A stretch of DNA of 64,000 bases from Micromonospora endolithica (GTDB lineage: Bacteria > Actinomycetota > Actinomycetes > Mycobacteriales > Micromonosporaceae). The translations under genes were made by a program, and so were the position numbers. Below, one piece after another: positions 18,423 to 26,796 of this stretch. The stretch is taken from positions 96,353 through 160,352 of the forward strand of contig NZ_RBAK01000015.1 in the NCBI RefSeq assembly GCF_003626595.1, in the 5' to 3' direction. A model generated the notes under the pieces. That model searched no databases, was not told the DNA's origin, and saw only the letters and a list, made by a program, of their open reading frames with translations. The stretch's first letter is position 1. The number at the start of each line of letters is the position of its first letter.

Positions 18423-19039
18423 CCACCGTCTTCGGTCACGGGCGGTTGCGGCTCTACCTGCTCAGGCTCCTCGACGACGGGCCCCGGCACGGCTACGAGC
18501 TGATCCGCCTGCTCCAGGAGCGCTTCCTCGGCCTGTACGCGCCCAGCGCCGGCACCATCTACCCCCGGCTGCAACGCCTGGAGAGCGACGGGCTGGTCAC
18601 CCACACCGCCGCCGGTGGCCGGAAGGTCTACGAGATCACCGACGCCGGCCGGGCCGAGTTGCGGCAGCGGGCCGGCGAGTTGGGCACGCTGGAGTCGGAC
18701 ATCGCCGCCTCGGTGCACGATCTCTCCGTCCTGGCCGGTGAGCTCGGTGGCGAGGCGCACGGCTCGGTCCGCGACCTCCGACGGGAGCTGCGGGAGGCGA
18801 CCCGCCCGACCCGGCGTACGCGTCCGGCCGCGTCGTCCGGCCCGCCGCCGACGGGCCCGCCGGGTCCCGCCCGGACGACCGAGGGGCCGTTGCTGGCCGA
18901 GTTCGACCGCCGGCTCGCCGGGTTCAGCGCCGAGGTGGGCGCGCTGGTCCGGGCCCGCCGGCTCACCGACTCACAGGTACGGACCGCGATCCGGCTGTTG
19001 GACGGCGCGCTGGACGGCCTGCGGCGGTTGCTGCGCTGA
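18419..19039 (+). CDS. PadR family transcriptional regulator
   Basis: DNA-binding repressor of 206 aa. The N-terminal winged helix is clear: GHGRLRLYLLRLLDDGPRHGYELIRLLQERFLG, then YAPSAGTIYPRLQRLESDGLV and KVYEITDAGRAEL. The C-terminal half is longer than in minimal PadR proteins. It contains a Pro/Arg-rich stretch and a final helical segment (LLAEFDRRLAGFSAEVGALV...DGALDGLRRLLR) probably used for dimerisation. Start at the GTG 18419 places the HTH at the expected distance. An operator-like TATCGCG repeat lies upstream. Target genes are unknown; the olsBA-like pair upstream and the two-component system downstream are candidates only by position. Confidence 0.85.
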   Translation: MTTVFGHGRLRLYLLRLLDDGPRHGYELIRLLQERFLGLYAPSAGTIYPRLQRLESDGLVTHTAAGGRKVYEITDAGRAELRQRAGELGTLESDIAASVHDLSVLAGELGGEAHGSVRDLRRELREATRPTRRTRPAASSGPPPTGPPGPARTTEGPLLAEFDRRLAGFSAEVGALVRARRLTDSQVRTAIRLLDGALDGLRRLLR

Positions 19040-19055
19040 TCCGGGTCCGGACGGC

Positions 19056-19083
19056 TCACAGGTTCTTTCCAGCGACCGCCCAG
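19056..19083. promoter_or_regulatory. Three CAG half-sites with 11-bp period upstream of the response regulator
   Basis: TCACAG (19056), TTCCAG (19067) and GCCCAG (19078) are spaced exactly 11 bases apart, immediately upstream of the OmpR-family regulator gene. The same array (TTTCAG, CTACAG, TTCCAG) precedes htrA at 21379-21406. This is consistent with binding of an OmpR-type dimer in tandem and with autoregulation. Confidence 0.6.
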
Positions 19084-19116
19084 CACGAGCGCAGCGAGAG
19101 CGCGGATGATGGGCCC

Positions 19117-19818
19117 ATGGCCGCTACCCAGACCGAGGCGCGACTGCTCGTCGTCGAGGACGATCCCAACATCCTCGAACTCCTGTCCGCGAGTCTCCGG
19201 TTCGCGGGGTTCGACGTGGCGACCGCGACCAGCGGCAGCGCCGCGCTCAACGCCGCCAAGGACCACCGACCCGACCTGGTGGTGCTCGACGTGATGCTGC
19301 CCGACCTGGACGGCTTCGAGGTCATCCGGATGCTCCGCGAGGGCGGCACCCGTACGCCGGTGGTGTTCCTGACCGCGCGGGACGCGACCGACGACAAGAT
19401 CCGCGGGCTGACCCTCGGCGGCGACGACTACGTCACCAAGCCGTTCAGCCTGGAGGAGCTGACCGCCCGGATCCGGGCGGTGCTGCGCCGTACCAGCAGC
19501 GGCGAGACCACGCCGTCCCGGCTCACCTTCGCCGACCTGGAGCTGGACGAGGAGACCCACGAGGTGCACCGGGCCGGCCAGCGGGTGCAGCTCTCCCCGA
19601 CGGAGTTCAAGCTGCTGCGTTACCTGATGCTGAACGCCAACCGGGTGCTGTCCAAGGCGCAGATCCTCGACCACGTCTGGAACTACGACTTCCGGGGCGA
19701 CGACAACATCGTCGAGTCGTACATCTCCTACCTGCGGCGCAAGGTGGACAACACCCCACCCCGGCTGATCCACACCCTGCGTGGGGTCGGCTACGTCCTG
19801 CGCAAGCCCGCGGCGTGA
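19117..19818 (+). CDS. OmpR-family response regulator (MprA/CseB-like)
   Basis: Two-domain regulator of 233 aa. The receiver domain (residues 8-122) has acidic pocket residues in LLVVEDDPN, phospho-acceptor Asp58 in VVLDVMLPD, Thr in VVFLTARD, and Lys in YVTKPFSLEEL. The C-terminal OmpR winged helix (about 140-230) shows LSPTEFKLLRYLMLNANRVL, ILDHVWNYDF and VESYISYLRRKVD. Its stop overlaps the GTG of the histidine kinase gene by four bases. HtrA follows, as in the MprAB-PepD arrangement of mycobacteria, so a cell-envelope stress role is inferred. CAG arrays upstream of this gene and of htrA suggest that it binds both. Confidence 0.92.
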   Translation: MAATQTEARLLVVEDDPNILELLSASLRFAGFDVATATSGSAALNAAKDHRPDLVVLDVMLPDLDGFEVIRMLREGGTRTPVVFLTARDATDDKIRGLTLGGDDYVTKPFSLEELTARIRAVLRRTSSGETTPSRLTFADLELDEETHEVHRAGQRVQLSPTEFKLLRYLMLNANRVLSKAQILDHVWNYDFRGDDNIVESYISYLRRKVDNTPPRLIHTLRGVGYVLRKPAA

Positions 19819-21377
19819 TCCCGGTCGAGCAGGCGAAGGTCAAGCTGCGCGGAGTCCCACTCCGGGTCAAGCTGGTCGCGTCGGTCCTCACCCTGGTTGC
19901 CGCCGCCCTGCTGGTGATCAGTTCGCTGACCGCCGTTCTGCTGCGCAACTACCTGGTCGACCAGGTCGACGACGAGTTGACCACGGCCACCAGCACGGTG
20001 AGCAGCCTGGTCACCCAGCTCCGTCCCGGCCAGTTCGTCACGTTCGGCCTGCCCAGCGACTACGTGGTGCTCACCGTGCGCAACGGCCAGGTCGGTGGCG
20101 GCTACTCCAACCCGAATCTCGACACCCTGGACCTACCGCCGTGGCCGGAGACCGAGGCGGGATTCCGGGAGTTGGTGGGGGACACCCCCTTCACGGTCAC
20201 CTCTCGCAACGGCGGCACCCGCTGGCGGATGCTCTACATCGAACTGCCCGGCGGGCAACTGGCCGCGATGGGGCAGAACCTCACCGACGTCGACCTCGCC
20301 GTCAAGCGCCTGGTCTGGATCGACCTGCTGGTGGGCGGCGCCGCGCTGGTCCTGCTCGCCTCGATCGGGGCGGCGATCGTGCGGACCAGCCTCAAGCCGC
20401 TGGTGGAGATCGAACAGACCGCCGCCGCCATCGCCGGCGGGGACCTGAGCCGACGGGTGCCCGATCCGGAGCAGAATGCCGACTGCCCCACCTCGGAGCT
20501 GGGTCGGCTCTCCCGGGCGCTGAACGCGATGCTCAACCAGATCGAGGCCGCCTTCACCGCCCGCGCCGCCTCCGAGGCCGCGGCGCGCTCCGCCGAGGCC
20601 GCCGCCCGGGACGCGGCCGACTCCGCCCTGGCCTCCGAGGCGCGGGCCCGGCGGTCCGAGGAGCGGATGCGGCAGTTCGTCGCGGACGCCTCGCACGAGC
20701 TGCGGACCCCGCTGACCACCATCCGGGGCTTCGCCGAGCTGTACCGGCAGGGTGCGGCCCGGGCTCCGGAGAAGACCGCCGACCTGCTGCGCCGGATCGA
20801 GGACGAGGCCGCCCGGATGGGTCTGCTGGTGGAGGACCTGCTGCTGCTGGCCCGACTGGACCGGGAGCGGCCGGTGACGCTCGGCCCGGTGGAACTGCCG
20901 GTGCTGGCCGGGGACGCGGTGGCGGCGGCCCGGGTGGTGGCGCCGGACCGGCCGATCGAGCTGGACATCGAGCCGGGCTCGGGAACGCTCGTGGTGCACG
21001 GTGACGACGCCCGCCTGCGCCAGGTGATCGGCAACCTGATGACCAACGCGCTCACGCACACCCCACCGGACGCCGCGGTGACCCTGCGGCTGCGTACCGA
21101 GCCGGGCGACGTCGCGGTGGTGGAGGTGGCCGACACCGGGCAGGGGCTCTCCCCGGAACAGGCGGAACGCGTGTTCGAGCGCTTCTACCGGGCGGACGCC
21201 GCCCGGACCCGGCGGGCCGACGGCAACACCGGCACCGGCCTGGGCCTGGCGATCGTCGCCGCGATCGTCGCCGCCCACCACGGCACCGTCGAGGTGACCG
21301 GAACGCCGGGCGGGGGTGCGACGTTCCGGGTCCGGCTTCCGCTGGCCCCCGAGCCCGCCCTCGACGACGGGGAATGA
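19815..21377 (+). CDS. Sensor histidine kinase (MprB/CseC-like)
   Basis: Membrane sensor of 520 aa. TM1 is at about residues 18-45 (LVASVLTLVAAALLVISSLTAVLL), an extracytoplasmic domain spans about 46-165, and TM2 is near 170-195 (LLVGGAALVLLASIGAAIV). HAMP follows, then an Ala/Glu-rich helical segment, the HisKA box FVADASHELRTPLTTIRGFAE, and the ATPase with N box VIGNLMTNALTHTP, G1 VADTGQGLSPEQAERVFERFYRAD and G2 GTGLGLAIV. The extended coiled stretch before the H box (AARSAEAAARDAADSALASEA) is notable. The GTG start overlaps the regulator stop, and its own stop lies 62 bases before htrA. Confidence 0.92.
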   Translation: MIPVEQAKVKLRGVPLRVKLVASVLTLVAAALLVISSLTAVLLRNYLVDQVDDELTTATSTVSSLVTQLRPGQFVTFGLPSDYVVLTVRNGQVGGGYSNPNLDTLDLPPWPETEAGFRELVGDTPFTVTSRNGGTRWRMLYIELPGGQLAAMGQNLTDVDLAVKRLVWIDLLVGGAALVLLASIGAAIVRTSLKPLVEIEQTAAAIAGGDLSRRVPDPEQNADCPTSELGRLSRALNAMLNQIEAAFTARAASEAAARSAEAAARDAADSALASEARARRSEERMRQFVADASHELRTPLTTIRGFAELYRQGAARAPEKTADLLRRIEDEAARMGLLVEDLLLLARLDRERPVTLGPVELPVLAGDAVAAARVVAPDRPIELDIEPGSGTLVVHGDDARLRQVIGNLMTNALTHTPPDAAVTLRLRTEPGDVAVVEVADTGQGLSPEQAERVFERFYRADAARTRRADGNTGTGLGLAIVAAIVAAHHGTVEVTGTPGGGATFRVRLPLAPEPALDDGE

Positions 21378-21378
21378 C

Positions 21379-21406
21379 TTTCAGAAAACCTACAGGCAGG
21401 TTCCAG
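21379..21406. promoter_or_regulatory. Three CAG half-sites with 11-bp period upstream of htrA
   Basis: TTTCAG (21379), CTACAG (21390) and TTCCAG (21401) repeat at exactly 11 bases between the kinase stop and the HtrA start. The array parallels that at 19056-19083, supporting direct control of htrA by the adjacent response regulator. Confidence 0.6.
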
Positions 21407-21439
21407 GCGGATCGCAGTGGCGGGAGAGAGAGTGGTCCC

Positions 21440-23014
21440 ATGACCGAGTACGAGTCCGACCCGCAGCGCCGGCCGGCCCCCTCCGACGCCGAGCCGTCGC
21501 ACCCCACCGCCGAGCTGCACCGCGTCGAGCGCGCGCAGTCCGACTCCGCCACCGCCGCCCCCGACGGCGAGACCACCGATCCGGCCCGGACCGCCGAGGT
21601 CCGCCCGGTCCAGGACGTCTTCCCGGGTACGCCCGAGGTCGCCCCGACCGCCGGCGCGGCGCGACCCGGCGACGGGCCGGGCGCGCCCGCCACCAGCCCG
21701 TCCGCACCGCCGTACCCGGTCTCCGGACACCCGCAGCCGGGGCAGCCCCACCCGTACGGCCAGCCGGGCCAGCCGCAGGCCGGCCGGTGGCCGGGTGGCG
21801 CGTGGTATCCCGGTCCGCAGGCCGGTTGGAGTGGCGCCGGCCAGCCGGGCCACGGTCAGCCGCACCAGCCCGGCCCACCCCACCACCCGGGTCAGCAGTA
21901 CCACCCGGGCCAGCAGTACCAGCCGGGCCAGTCGCTGCCGCCCTGGGCGCAGCAGGCCCGTCCGCACGACCCCCGGCCCGGCCGGATCGCCAAGTTCGTC
22001 GGCGCGGGTGTCGCGGTGTTCGCCCTGATGCTCGGCTCCGGCGTCGCCGGCGGTGCGCTCGCGCTGGCCGTGGACGGTGGCTCGGGTGTCACCCGCACCT
22101 ACTCCGCCGCGCCGGTCATCGACGGCGCGGATCTGCCCCGGATCGCCGCGAAGGTGCAGCCCAGCGTGGTCTCGATCAGCACCGGCAACGGTGAGGGATC
22201 CGGCGTGGTGCTCAGCGCGAACGGTTACGTGCTGACCAACAACCACGTCATCGCCTCGGCCGGCGGTGACACCGTTCGGGTGATCTTCGCCGACGGCCGG
22301 AACGCGCAGGCTCGGATCATCGGCGCCGACCCGAAGACCGACCTCGCGGTGGTGCAGGTCTCCGGCGTGAGCGACCTCCAGCCAGCCACCCTCGGTGACA
22401 GCGACGCCATGCAGGTGGGCGACCAGGTGCTCGCCCTGGGCAGCCCGCTGGGCCTGCAGGGGTCGGTGACCGCCGGCATCCTCAGCGCCCGGGACCGCAC
22501 CATCCGGGCCGGCAGCCAGCAGAACCCGCAGCAGGGCGCGACGTCGATCGCCGGGCTGCTCCAGACCGACGCCCCGATCAACCCCGGCAACTCCGGCGGC
22601 GCGCTGGTCAACACCCGTGGCGAGGTGATCGGCATCAACACCGCCATCGCCACCGACGGCCAGGGCGGCACCGGCAACATCGGCGTCGGCTTCGCGATCC
22701 CGAGCAACAAGGCCAAGGACGTGGCCGAGAAGTTGCAGCGGGGCGAGAAGGTCAGCCACCCGACGCTCGGCGTCAGCGTGAACGCCGCCGAGGGCGGTGG
22801 CGCGCTGGTCGGCGCCGTCACGTCGGGCAGCGCCGCGGAGAAGGCCGGGCTCCAGCGTGGCGACGTGATCACCCGCTTCGGCGACAAGGTGGTCAACGAC
22901 TCCGACGACCTCGTCGGCGCGGTGCAGGCCGGCAAGGTGGGTGACCGGGTCGAGGTGACCTACAAGCGCAACGGCGCCGAGTCCACCGTGACCGTGACGC
23001 TCGCCGAGTCCTGA
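21440..23014 (+). CDS. htrA: HtrA/DegP-family trypsin-like serine protease with PDZ domain
   Basis: Membrane-anchored extracytoplasmic quality-control protease of 524 aa. The cytosolic N-terminus (about 1-175) is disordered and rich in Pro/Gln/Gly (repeated QPGQ, HHPGQQY). One TM follows (VGAGVAVFALMLGSGVAGGAL). The protease domain has His in VLTNNHVIASAGG, Asp in DPKTDLAVVQV and Ser in NPGNSGGALVNTRGEVIG. One PDZ domain lies at the C-terminus (LGVSVNAAEGGGALVGAV...AGLQRGDVITRFGDKVV). The ATG at 21440 has a GGGAGAGAG site upstream; an earlier in-frame ATG at 21374 would overlap the kinase stop and is less likely. It resembles mycobacterial PepD. Confidence 0.92.
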   Translation: MTEYESDPQRRPAPSDAEPSHPTAELHRVERAQSDSATAAPDGETTDPARTAEVRPVQDVFPGTPEVAPTAGAARPGDGPGAPATSPSAPPYPVSGHPQPGQPHPYGQPGQPQAGRWPGGAWYPGPQAGWSGAGQPGHGQPHQPGPPHHPGQQYHPGQQYQPGQSLPPWAQQARPHDPRPGRIAKFVGAGVAVFALMLGSGVAGGALALAVDGGSGVTRTYSAAPVIDGADLPRIAAKVQPSVVSISTGNGEGSGVVLSANGYVLTNNHVIASAGGDTVRVIFADGRNAQARIIGADPKTDLAVVQVSGVSDLQPATLGDSDAMQVGDQVLALGSPLGLQGSVTAGILSARDRTIRAGSQQNPQQGATSIAGLLQTDAPINPGNSGGALVNTRGEVIGINTAIATDGQGGTGNIGVGFAIPSNKAKDVAEKLQRGEKVSHPTLGVSVNAAEGGGALVGAVTSGSAAEKAGLQRGDVITRFGDKVVNDSDDLVGAVQAGKVGDRVEVTYKRNGAESTVTVTLAES

Positions 23015-23045
23015 CCGGTAGACCAGAGCTTTTCTCCTCCCTCCG

Positions 23046-23090
23046 GCGGCGGGTGGTGGAGCCAAGGGGGTTGGCTCCACCACCCGCCGC
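23046..23090 (+). terminator. Strong hairpin terminator after htrA
   Basis: Perfect 19-bp stem (23046-23064 with 23072-23090) and a seven-base loop, 32 bases after the htrA stop. A second dyad at 23102-23136 (GACGGCGGTTCACCCG with one G-T pair in the arm) follows it and may act as an additional terminator or operator for the BON gene. Confidence 0.8.
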
Positions 23091-23188
23091 TCACTCTCCT
23101 CGACGGCGGTTCACCCGGATCGGGTGAGCCGCCGTCACCCGATCCGGGTGCAGCCTCACCACAGGCAGCGACGGGGGAGGGGCGCGAG

Positions 23189-23854
23189 ATGAGCACCGCC
23201 GTGCGGACGGACGAGCGGATCCAGCGGGACGTGCAGGACGAACTGGCCTGGGACCCCCGGGTGGGACCGAACCAGATCGGCGTGGTCGTGCACGCCGGCG
23301 TGGTGACCCTCACCGGCTGGGTGGACGAATACGCGCGCAGATGGGCGGCGGTCCGCTGCGCGCAGCGCGTACGCGGGGTGCGGGCGGTCGCCGACGACGT
23401 CGAGGTGCGCCTGCCCGGCGAGGCCGGCCGGACCGACTCCGACGTCGCGCTCGCCGCCGGCCGCGCGTGGGAGTGGGACAGCTTCGTGCCCGCCGAGCGG
23501 CTGGACGTCACGGTCGCCAACGGATGGGTGACGCTCCGTGGTGAGGTCGAGTTCGGCTGGCAGCGACGGACGGCCGAGAGTGACCTGCGCCGGCTGGCCG
23601 GCGTACGCGGGGTGACGAACCTGGTGGAGGTCCGGCCGGCCGCCCCGACCGACCGGGAGGGCACCCGGCGGGAGGTGCAGCGCGCGTTGCGGCGCGGCAT
23701 CGGCACCGAGCGGGTCACCGTCGAGGTCGACGGTGACACGGTGGTGCTGCGGGGTGTGGTCCGCTCGTGGTGGGAGCGGGACCAGGCGGAGCGGATCGCG
23801 TGGTCCGGCGCGGGGGTGCGGGCGGTGCGGGACGAGCTGCTGGTCGGCGGCTGA
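23189..23854 (+). CDS. Protein with three BON domains
   Basis: A 221-aa protein made of three tandem BON (OsmY/nodulation) domains. Approximate spans are 8-75 (RIQRDVQDELAWDPRV, VVTLTGWVDEYARRWAA), 82-150 (SDVALAAGRAWEWDSF, GWVTLRGEVEFGWQRRTAE) and 155-220 (REVQRALRRGIGTERVTVEV, VVLRGVVRSWWERDQAERIA). BON domains are thought to bind membranes or small ligands and occur in envelope or stress proteins. No signal peptide or TM is visible, so the protein is probably cytosolic. The ATG at 23189 follows a GGGGGAGGGG site. Its position after htrA may indicate a stress context. Confidence 0.85.
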   Translation: MSTAVRTDERIQRDVQDELAWDPRVGPNQIGVVVHAGVVTLTGWVDEYARRWAAVRCAQRVRGVRAVADDVEVRLPGEAGRTDSDVALAAGRAWEWDSFVPAERLDVTVANGWVTLRGEVEFGWQRRTAESDLRRLAGVRGVTNLVEVRPAAPTDREGTRREVQRALRRGIGTERVTVEVDGDTVVLRGVVRSWWERDQAERIAWSGAGVRAVRDELLVGG

Positions 23855-23964
23855 GCGCCGGGCGGGTGTAGCGGTGCCGCCACCGGGAACCCGCTGCCGA
23901 CCACCGGGGCGGGTGTCTGCCGGACCCGGCGACTCCGGTGGGACTGCGTGAGGGGGAGGGGCCC

Positions 23965-25080
23965 GTGGCCGTGCAGCTTCCGGACGACCGCTCGGCGGAG
24001 CGGCCGCTGCGGATCGCGATGGTGGTCCCACCCTGGCTGTCGGTGCCCCCGCCGGGTTACGGCGGGCTGGAGCAACTGGTCGCCGGACTGGTGGACGCGC
24101 TCGTGACGCGTGGCCACGCGGTGACCCTCTTCGGTGCCGGGCGGGACCACGGCACCGCCGGTGACTTCGTCGCCACCGTCGGCGATCTCCAGTACGACCG
24201 GCTCGGCGAGTCGCTGCCCGAGCTGGCCCACCTGGCTCAGGTCAACCACCTGGTCGACGCGGCCGACTTCGACGTGGTCCACGACCACACCACGATCGGC
24301 CCGCTGGTCGCCGGCCGCCGGGCGGTGCCGACGGTGGCGACCGTGCACGGCAATCCGGTCGGTGAGTACGGAACGGTGCTCAGCGACACCGACCACGGGG
24401 TCGGGCTGGTCGCGATCTCGCACGCGCAGCGCCGGCTCAATCCCCGGCTGCCCTGGGTGGGTACGGTGCACAACGCCCTGGACACCACCGGCATCCCCCG
24501 CAAGAGCATGCCCGGCCGAGGGCCGGTGCTGTGGCTGGCCCGGTTCAGCCCGGACAAGGGGCCGGACCTGGCGATCCGCGCCTGCCGGGCCGCCGGGCTG
24601 CCGCTGGTGCTGGCCGGCAAGTGCAACGAGCCGGCCGAGCGGCGCTACTTCGAGCAGGTGATCCGGCCGATGCTCGACGAGGACGTCACCGTCGTGCGGG
24701 ACGCCGACCGGGCCACCGCGCTGCGGCTGCTGATCGACGCCCGCTGCCTGGTCATGCCGATCCAGTGGGAGGAGCCGTTCGGGATGGTGATGCTGGAGGC
24801 GATGGCGACCGGCACCCCGGTGGTCGCGCTCAACCGGGGCGCGGTGCCGGAGCTGGTCCGCCCCGGTGTGACCGGGCTGGTCTGCGCCACCGCCGACGAT
24901 CTGCCCGGGGCGTTGCGGGCGGCGGACCGCCTGGATCCGGCGGCGTGCGTCACGCACGTGGAGGAGAACTTCTCCACCTGCCGGACCGCGATCGGCTACG
25001 AGGCCGTGTACCGGCGGTTCACCGCCGGCGTCGTGCGCCCGGCCCGGTCCCGCGAGCCGGTGCGGGTGGCCTTCCGCTGA
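23965..25080 (+). CDS. Glycosyltransferase family 4 protein
   Basis: Predicted retaining glycosyltransferase of about 371 aa with a GT-B fold. The N-terminal Rossmann domain begins LRIAMVVPPWLSVPPPGYGGLEQLV and includes FDVVHDHTTIGPLVA. The C-terminal domain contains LWLARFSPDKGPDLAIRACR and the donor-site E-x7-E block EEPFGMVMLEAMATGTPVVAL, followed by GAVPELVRPGVTGLV. Sugar donor and acceptor are unknown. Start is uncertain between the GTGs at 23938 and 23965; GGGGGAGGG at 23952-23960 favours the latter. It is convergent with the kinase gene, with a GC-rich hairpin at 25081-25119 between them. Confidence 0.86.
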   Translation: MAVQLPDDRSAERPLRIAMVVPPWLSVPPPGYGGLEQLVAGLVDALVTRGHAVTLFGAGRDHGTAGDFVATVGDLQYDRLGESLPELAHLAQVNHLVDAADFDVVHDHTTIGPLVAGRRAVPTVATVHGNPVGEYGTVLSDTDHGVGLVAISHAQRRLNPRLPWVGTVHNALDTTGIPRKSMPGRGPVLWLARFSPDKGPDLAIRACRAAGLPLVLAGKCNEPAERRYFEQVIRPMLDEDVTVVRDADRATALRLLIDARCLVMPIQWEEPFGMVMLEAMATGTPVVALNRGAVPELVRPGVTGLVCATADDLPGALRAADRLDPAACVTHVEENFSTCRTAIGYEAVYRRFTAGVVRPARSREPVRVAFR

Positions 25081-25119
25081 GCCCGCGCCCGGCCGCCGGT
25101 GCCGGTCGCCGGCGCGGGC
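25081..25119. terminator. Hairpin between convergent glycosyltransferase and kinase genes
   Basis: GCCCGCGCC (25081-25089) pairs with GGCGCGGGC (25111-25119). The loop contains further GCCGG palindromes. It is placed to terminate transcription from both sides. Confidence 0.5.
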
Positions 25120-25125
25120 ACCGGC

Positions 25126-26676
25126 TCAGAGCTGGGCCTGGCCGAGGTCCGCGACGGCGTCGTCGAGGCGGCGGGCGTACGCCTCGCTGATCGCGCCCTC
25201 GCCGAGGCGGATCCGGACCTTCTCCCGCAGCCGGTCCACCCGGGCCGGCACGTCACCGCGCCCGGCACGGGCGGCCTCGGTGAGGTTGCGCAACTCGTTG
25301 CGCAGGTCGAGGCCGACGTCGGAGCGGATCTCGCCGTCGTCCAGTCCGGCGCCGATCAGGCCGTCGAGCCGGTTCGCCGCCGCCACCAGGGTGTCCCCTG
25401 TGGATGGTCGGGAGGTGGGCGGGGGTGGCGGGGTGGCGGTACCGGCGGACGGCGGCGTGCCGCCCGTCGGGCCGGTGGTGGCGGTGGGCGTCGGGAACGG
25501 CTCGGCGGTCGGCAGGGCGTCGCCCCGGTCCGGGTCGTCCCGGCGCAGACCGGGCACCAGCAGTGCGGCACCGATCGCCAGCGCCACCAGCACGACCGTC
25601 AGCACCAGAACCGGTCGCGGCAGGCGACGTCGGTCCGGTCCGGCGGCCCCGTCCGGACCTTCACCCGGTGGCCGGCCGGCGGTCTCCGGCGGGGTTGCCC
25701 GACCCAGCGTCGCCACCGGACCGGCCGGCACCGCTGTGGTGCCCGCCGCGTCGGTCGCTGCGGTGCCGGCCGCGTCGGTCGGCGTGGCCCGCGCCGACAG
25801 CGGGAGGGTGGCCGTGCGCGTCGTGCAGGTGCGCGGGTCGGCCGGGAGCAGTTGCTCGCGCAGCGCGGTGGCGACCTGGCGGGCGGTCGGCCGGGCGGCC
25901 GGGTCGCGGGACAGGCAGCGCAGGCAGATCCCGGCCACCTCGGGCGGCAGGCCGGGCACCTCGACCGGTGCCGGCGGCCCGCTCCGGGCGAGCGTCGCGC
26001 TCAGCTGTTCCCAGGTGTCCGCCGGGTACGGCACCCGGCCGGTCAGCGCCTCGTGCAGCAGCACGCCCAGCGAGTAGACGTCGGTGGCCGGCTGCGCCGG
26101 CGCGCCGTCGAGCCGCTCCGGCGCCACGTACGCCGGGGTGCCGAAGGTCTCGCCGTCCTCGTCCTCGTCGGGCGCGCCGATCCGGGTGGCGATGCCGAAG
26201 TCGAGGACCTTCGCCCCACCCGGCGTCATCATCACGTTGGACGGGGTGATGTCCCGGTGCACGATGCCCAGCCGGTGCGCCGCGGCCAGCGCGTCGGCCA
26301 CCTGCGCACCGGTCTGCACCGCCTCCGGCCACGGCAACGGGCCCTCGGTGAGCCGCAGCTCCAGCTCCTCGCCGGCGAGCAGCTCCATCACCACGAACGA
26401 CATGATGGTGCCGTCGGAGGCGAGCGTCTCGCCGTAGTCGTGCACCGAGGTCACGTGCGGGTGGACCAGCTTGGCGGCGGACCGGGCCTCGGCGCGGACC
26501 ATGTCCCGGAAGCGGGCGTCGGCGGCGAGCGACGGTGCGAGCACCTTCAACGCCACGTTGCGGTCGAGCACCTCGTCCCGGGCCCGCCAGATCACCGACA
26601 TCCCTCCCGCGCCGATCTGGTCGACGAGCCGGTACCTGTCGGCCAGCAACCGGCCGGGACGCAGCGCTGGCTTCAC
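25126..26676 (-). CDS. Transmembrane Ser/Thr protein kinase (Pkn family)
   Basis: Hanks-type kinase of about 516 aa. The N-terminal kinase domain has the P-loop QIGAGGMSVIWRARD, VALKVL (ATP lysine), the catalytic loop HRDITPSNV, the VLDFGIA metal motif and FGTPAYVAPERL. HRDIT replaces the usual HRDLK/HRDIK, so the common catalytic-loop lysine is Thr; activity should be tested rather than assumed. A Pro/Ala/Thr linker precedes one TM (PVLVLTVVLVALAIGAALLV). The extracellular part is a Pro/Thr stretch, then a helical domain (DTLVAAANRLDGLIGAGLDD to the end), not PASTA. Start taken at GTG 26676 with AGGTG upstream; the open frame extends further by chance. Confidence 0.88.
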   Translation of the reverse strand: MKPALRPGRLLADRYRLVDQIGAGGMSVIWRARDEVLDRNVALKVLAPSLAADARFRDMVRAEARSAAKLVHPHVTSVHDYGETLASDGTIMSFVVMELLAGEELELRLTEGPLPWPEAVQTGAQVADALAAAHRLGIVHRDITPSNVMMTPGGAKVLDFGIATRIGAPDEDEDGETFGTPAYVAPERLDGAPAQPATDVYSLGVLLHEALTGRVPYPADTWEQLSATLARSGPPAPVEVPGLPPEVAGICLRCLSRDPAARPTARQVATALREQLLPADPRTCTTRTATLPLSARATPTDAAGTAATDAAGTTAVPAGPVATLGRATPPETAGRPPGEGPDGAAGPDRRRLPRPVLVLTVVLVALAIGAALLVPGLRRDDPDRGDALPTAEPFPTPTATTGPTGGTPPSAGTATPPPPPTSRPSTGDTLVAAANRLDGLIGAGLDDGEIRSDVGLDLRNELRNLTEAARAGRGDVPARVDRLREKVRIRLGEGAISEAYARRLDDAVADLGQAQL

Positions 26677-26796
26677 GGATCGCACCTGCCTCGGGGTGGG
26701 AGCGCTATCAGGTTGCGCGACTGTTTCCGCCGTGTCAACGGCCCCCGGCCCCACCAGCGAAGCGGTCGGCGGCGTCGCCGTGCCAGGATGAACGGC

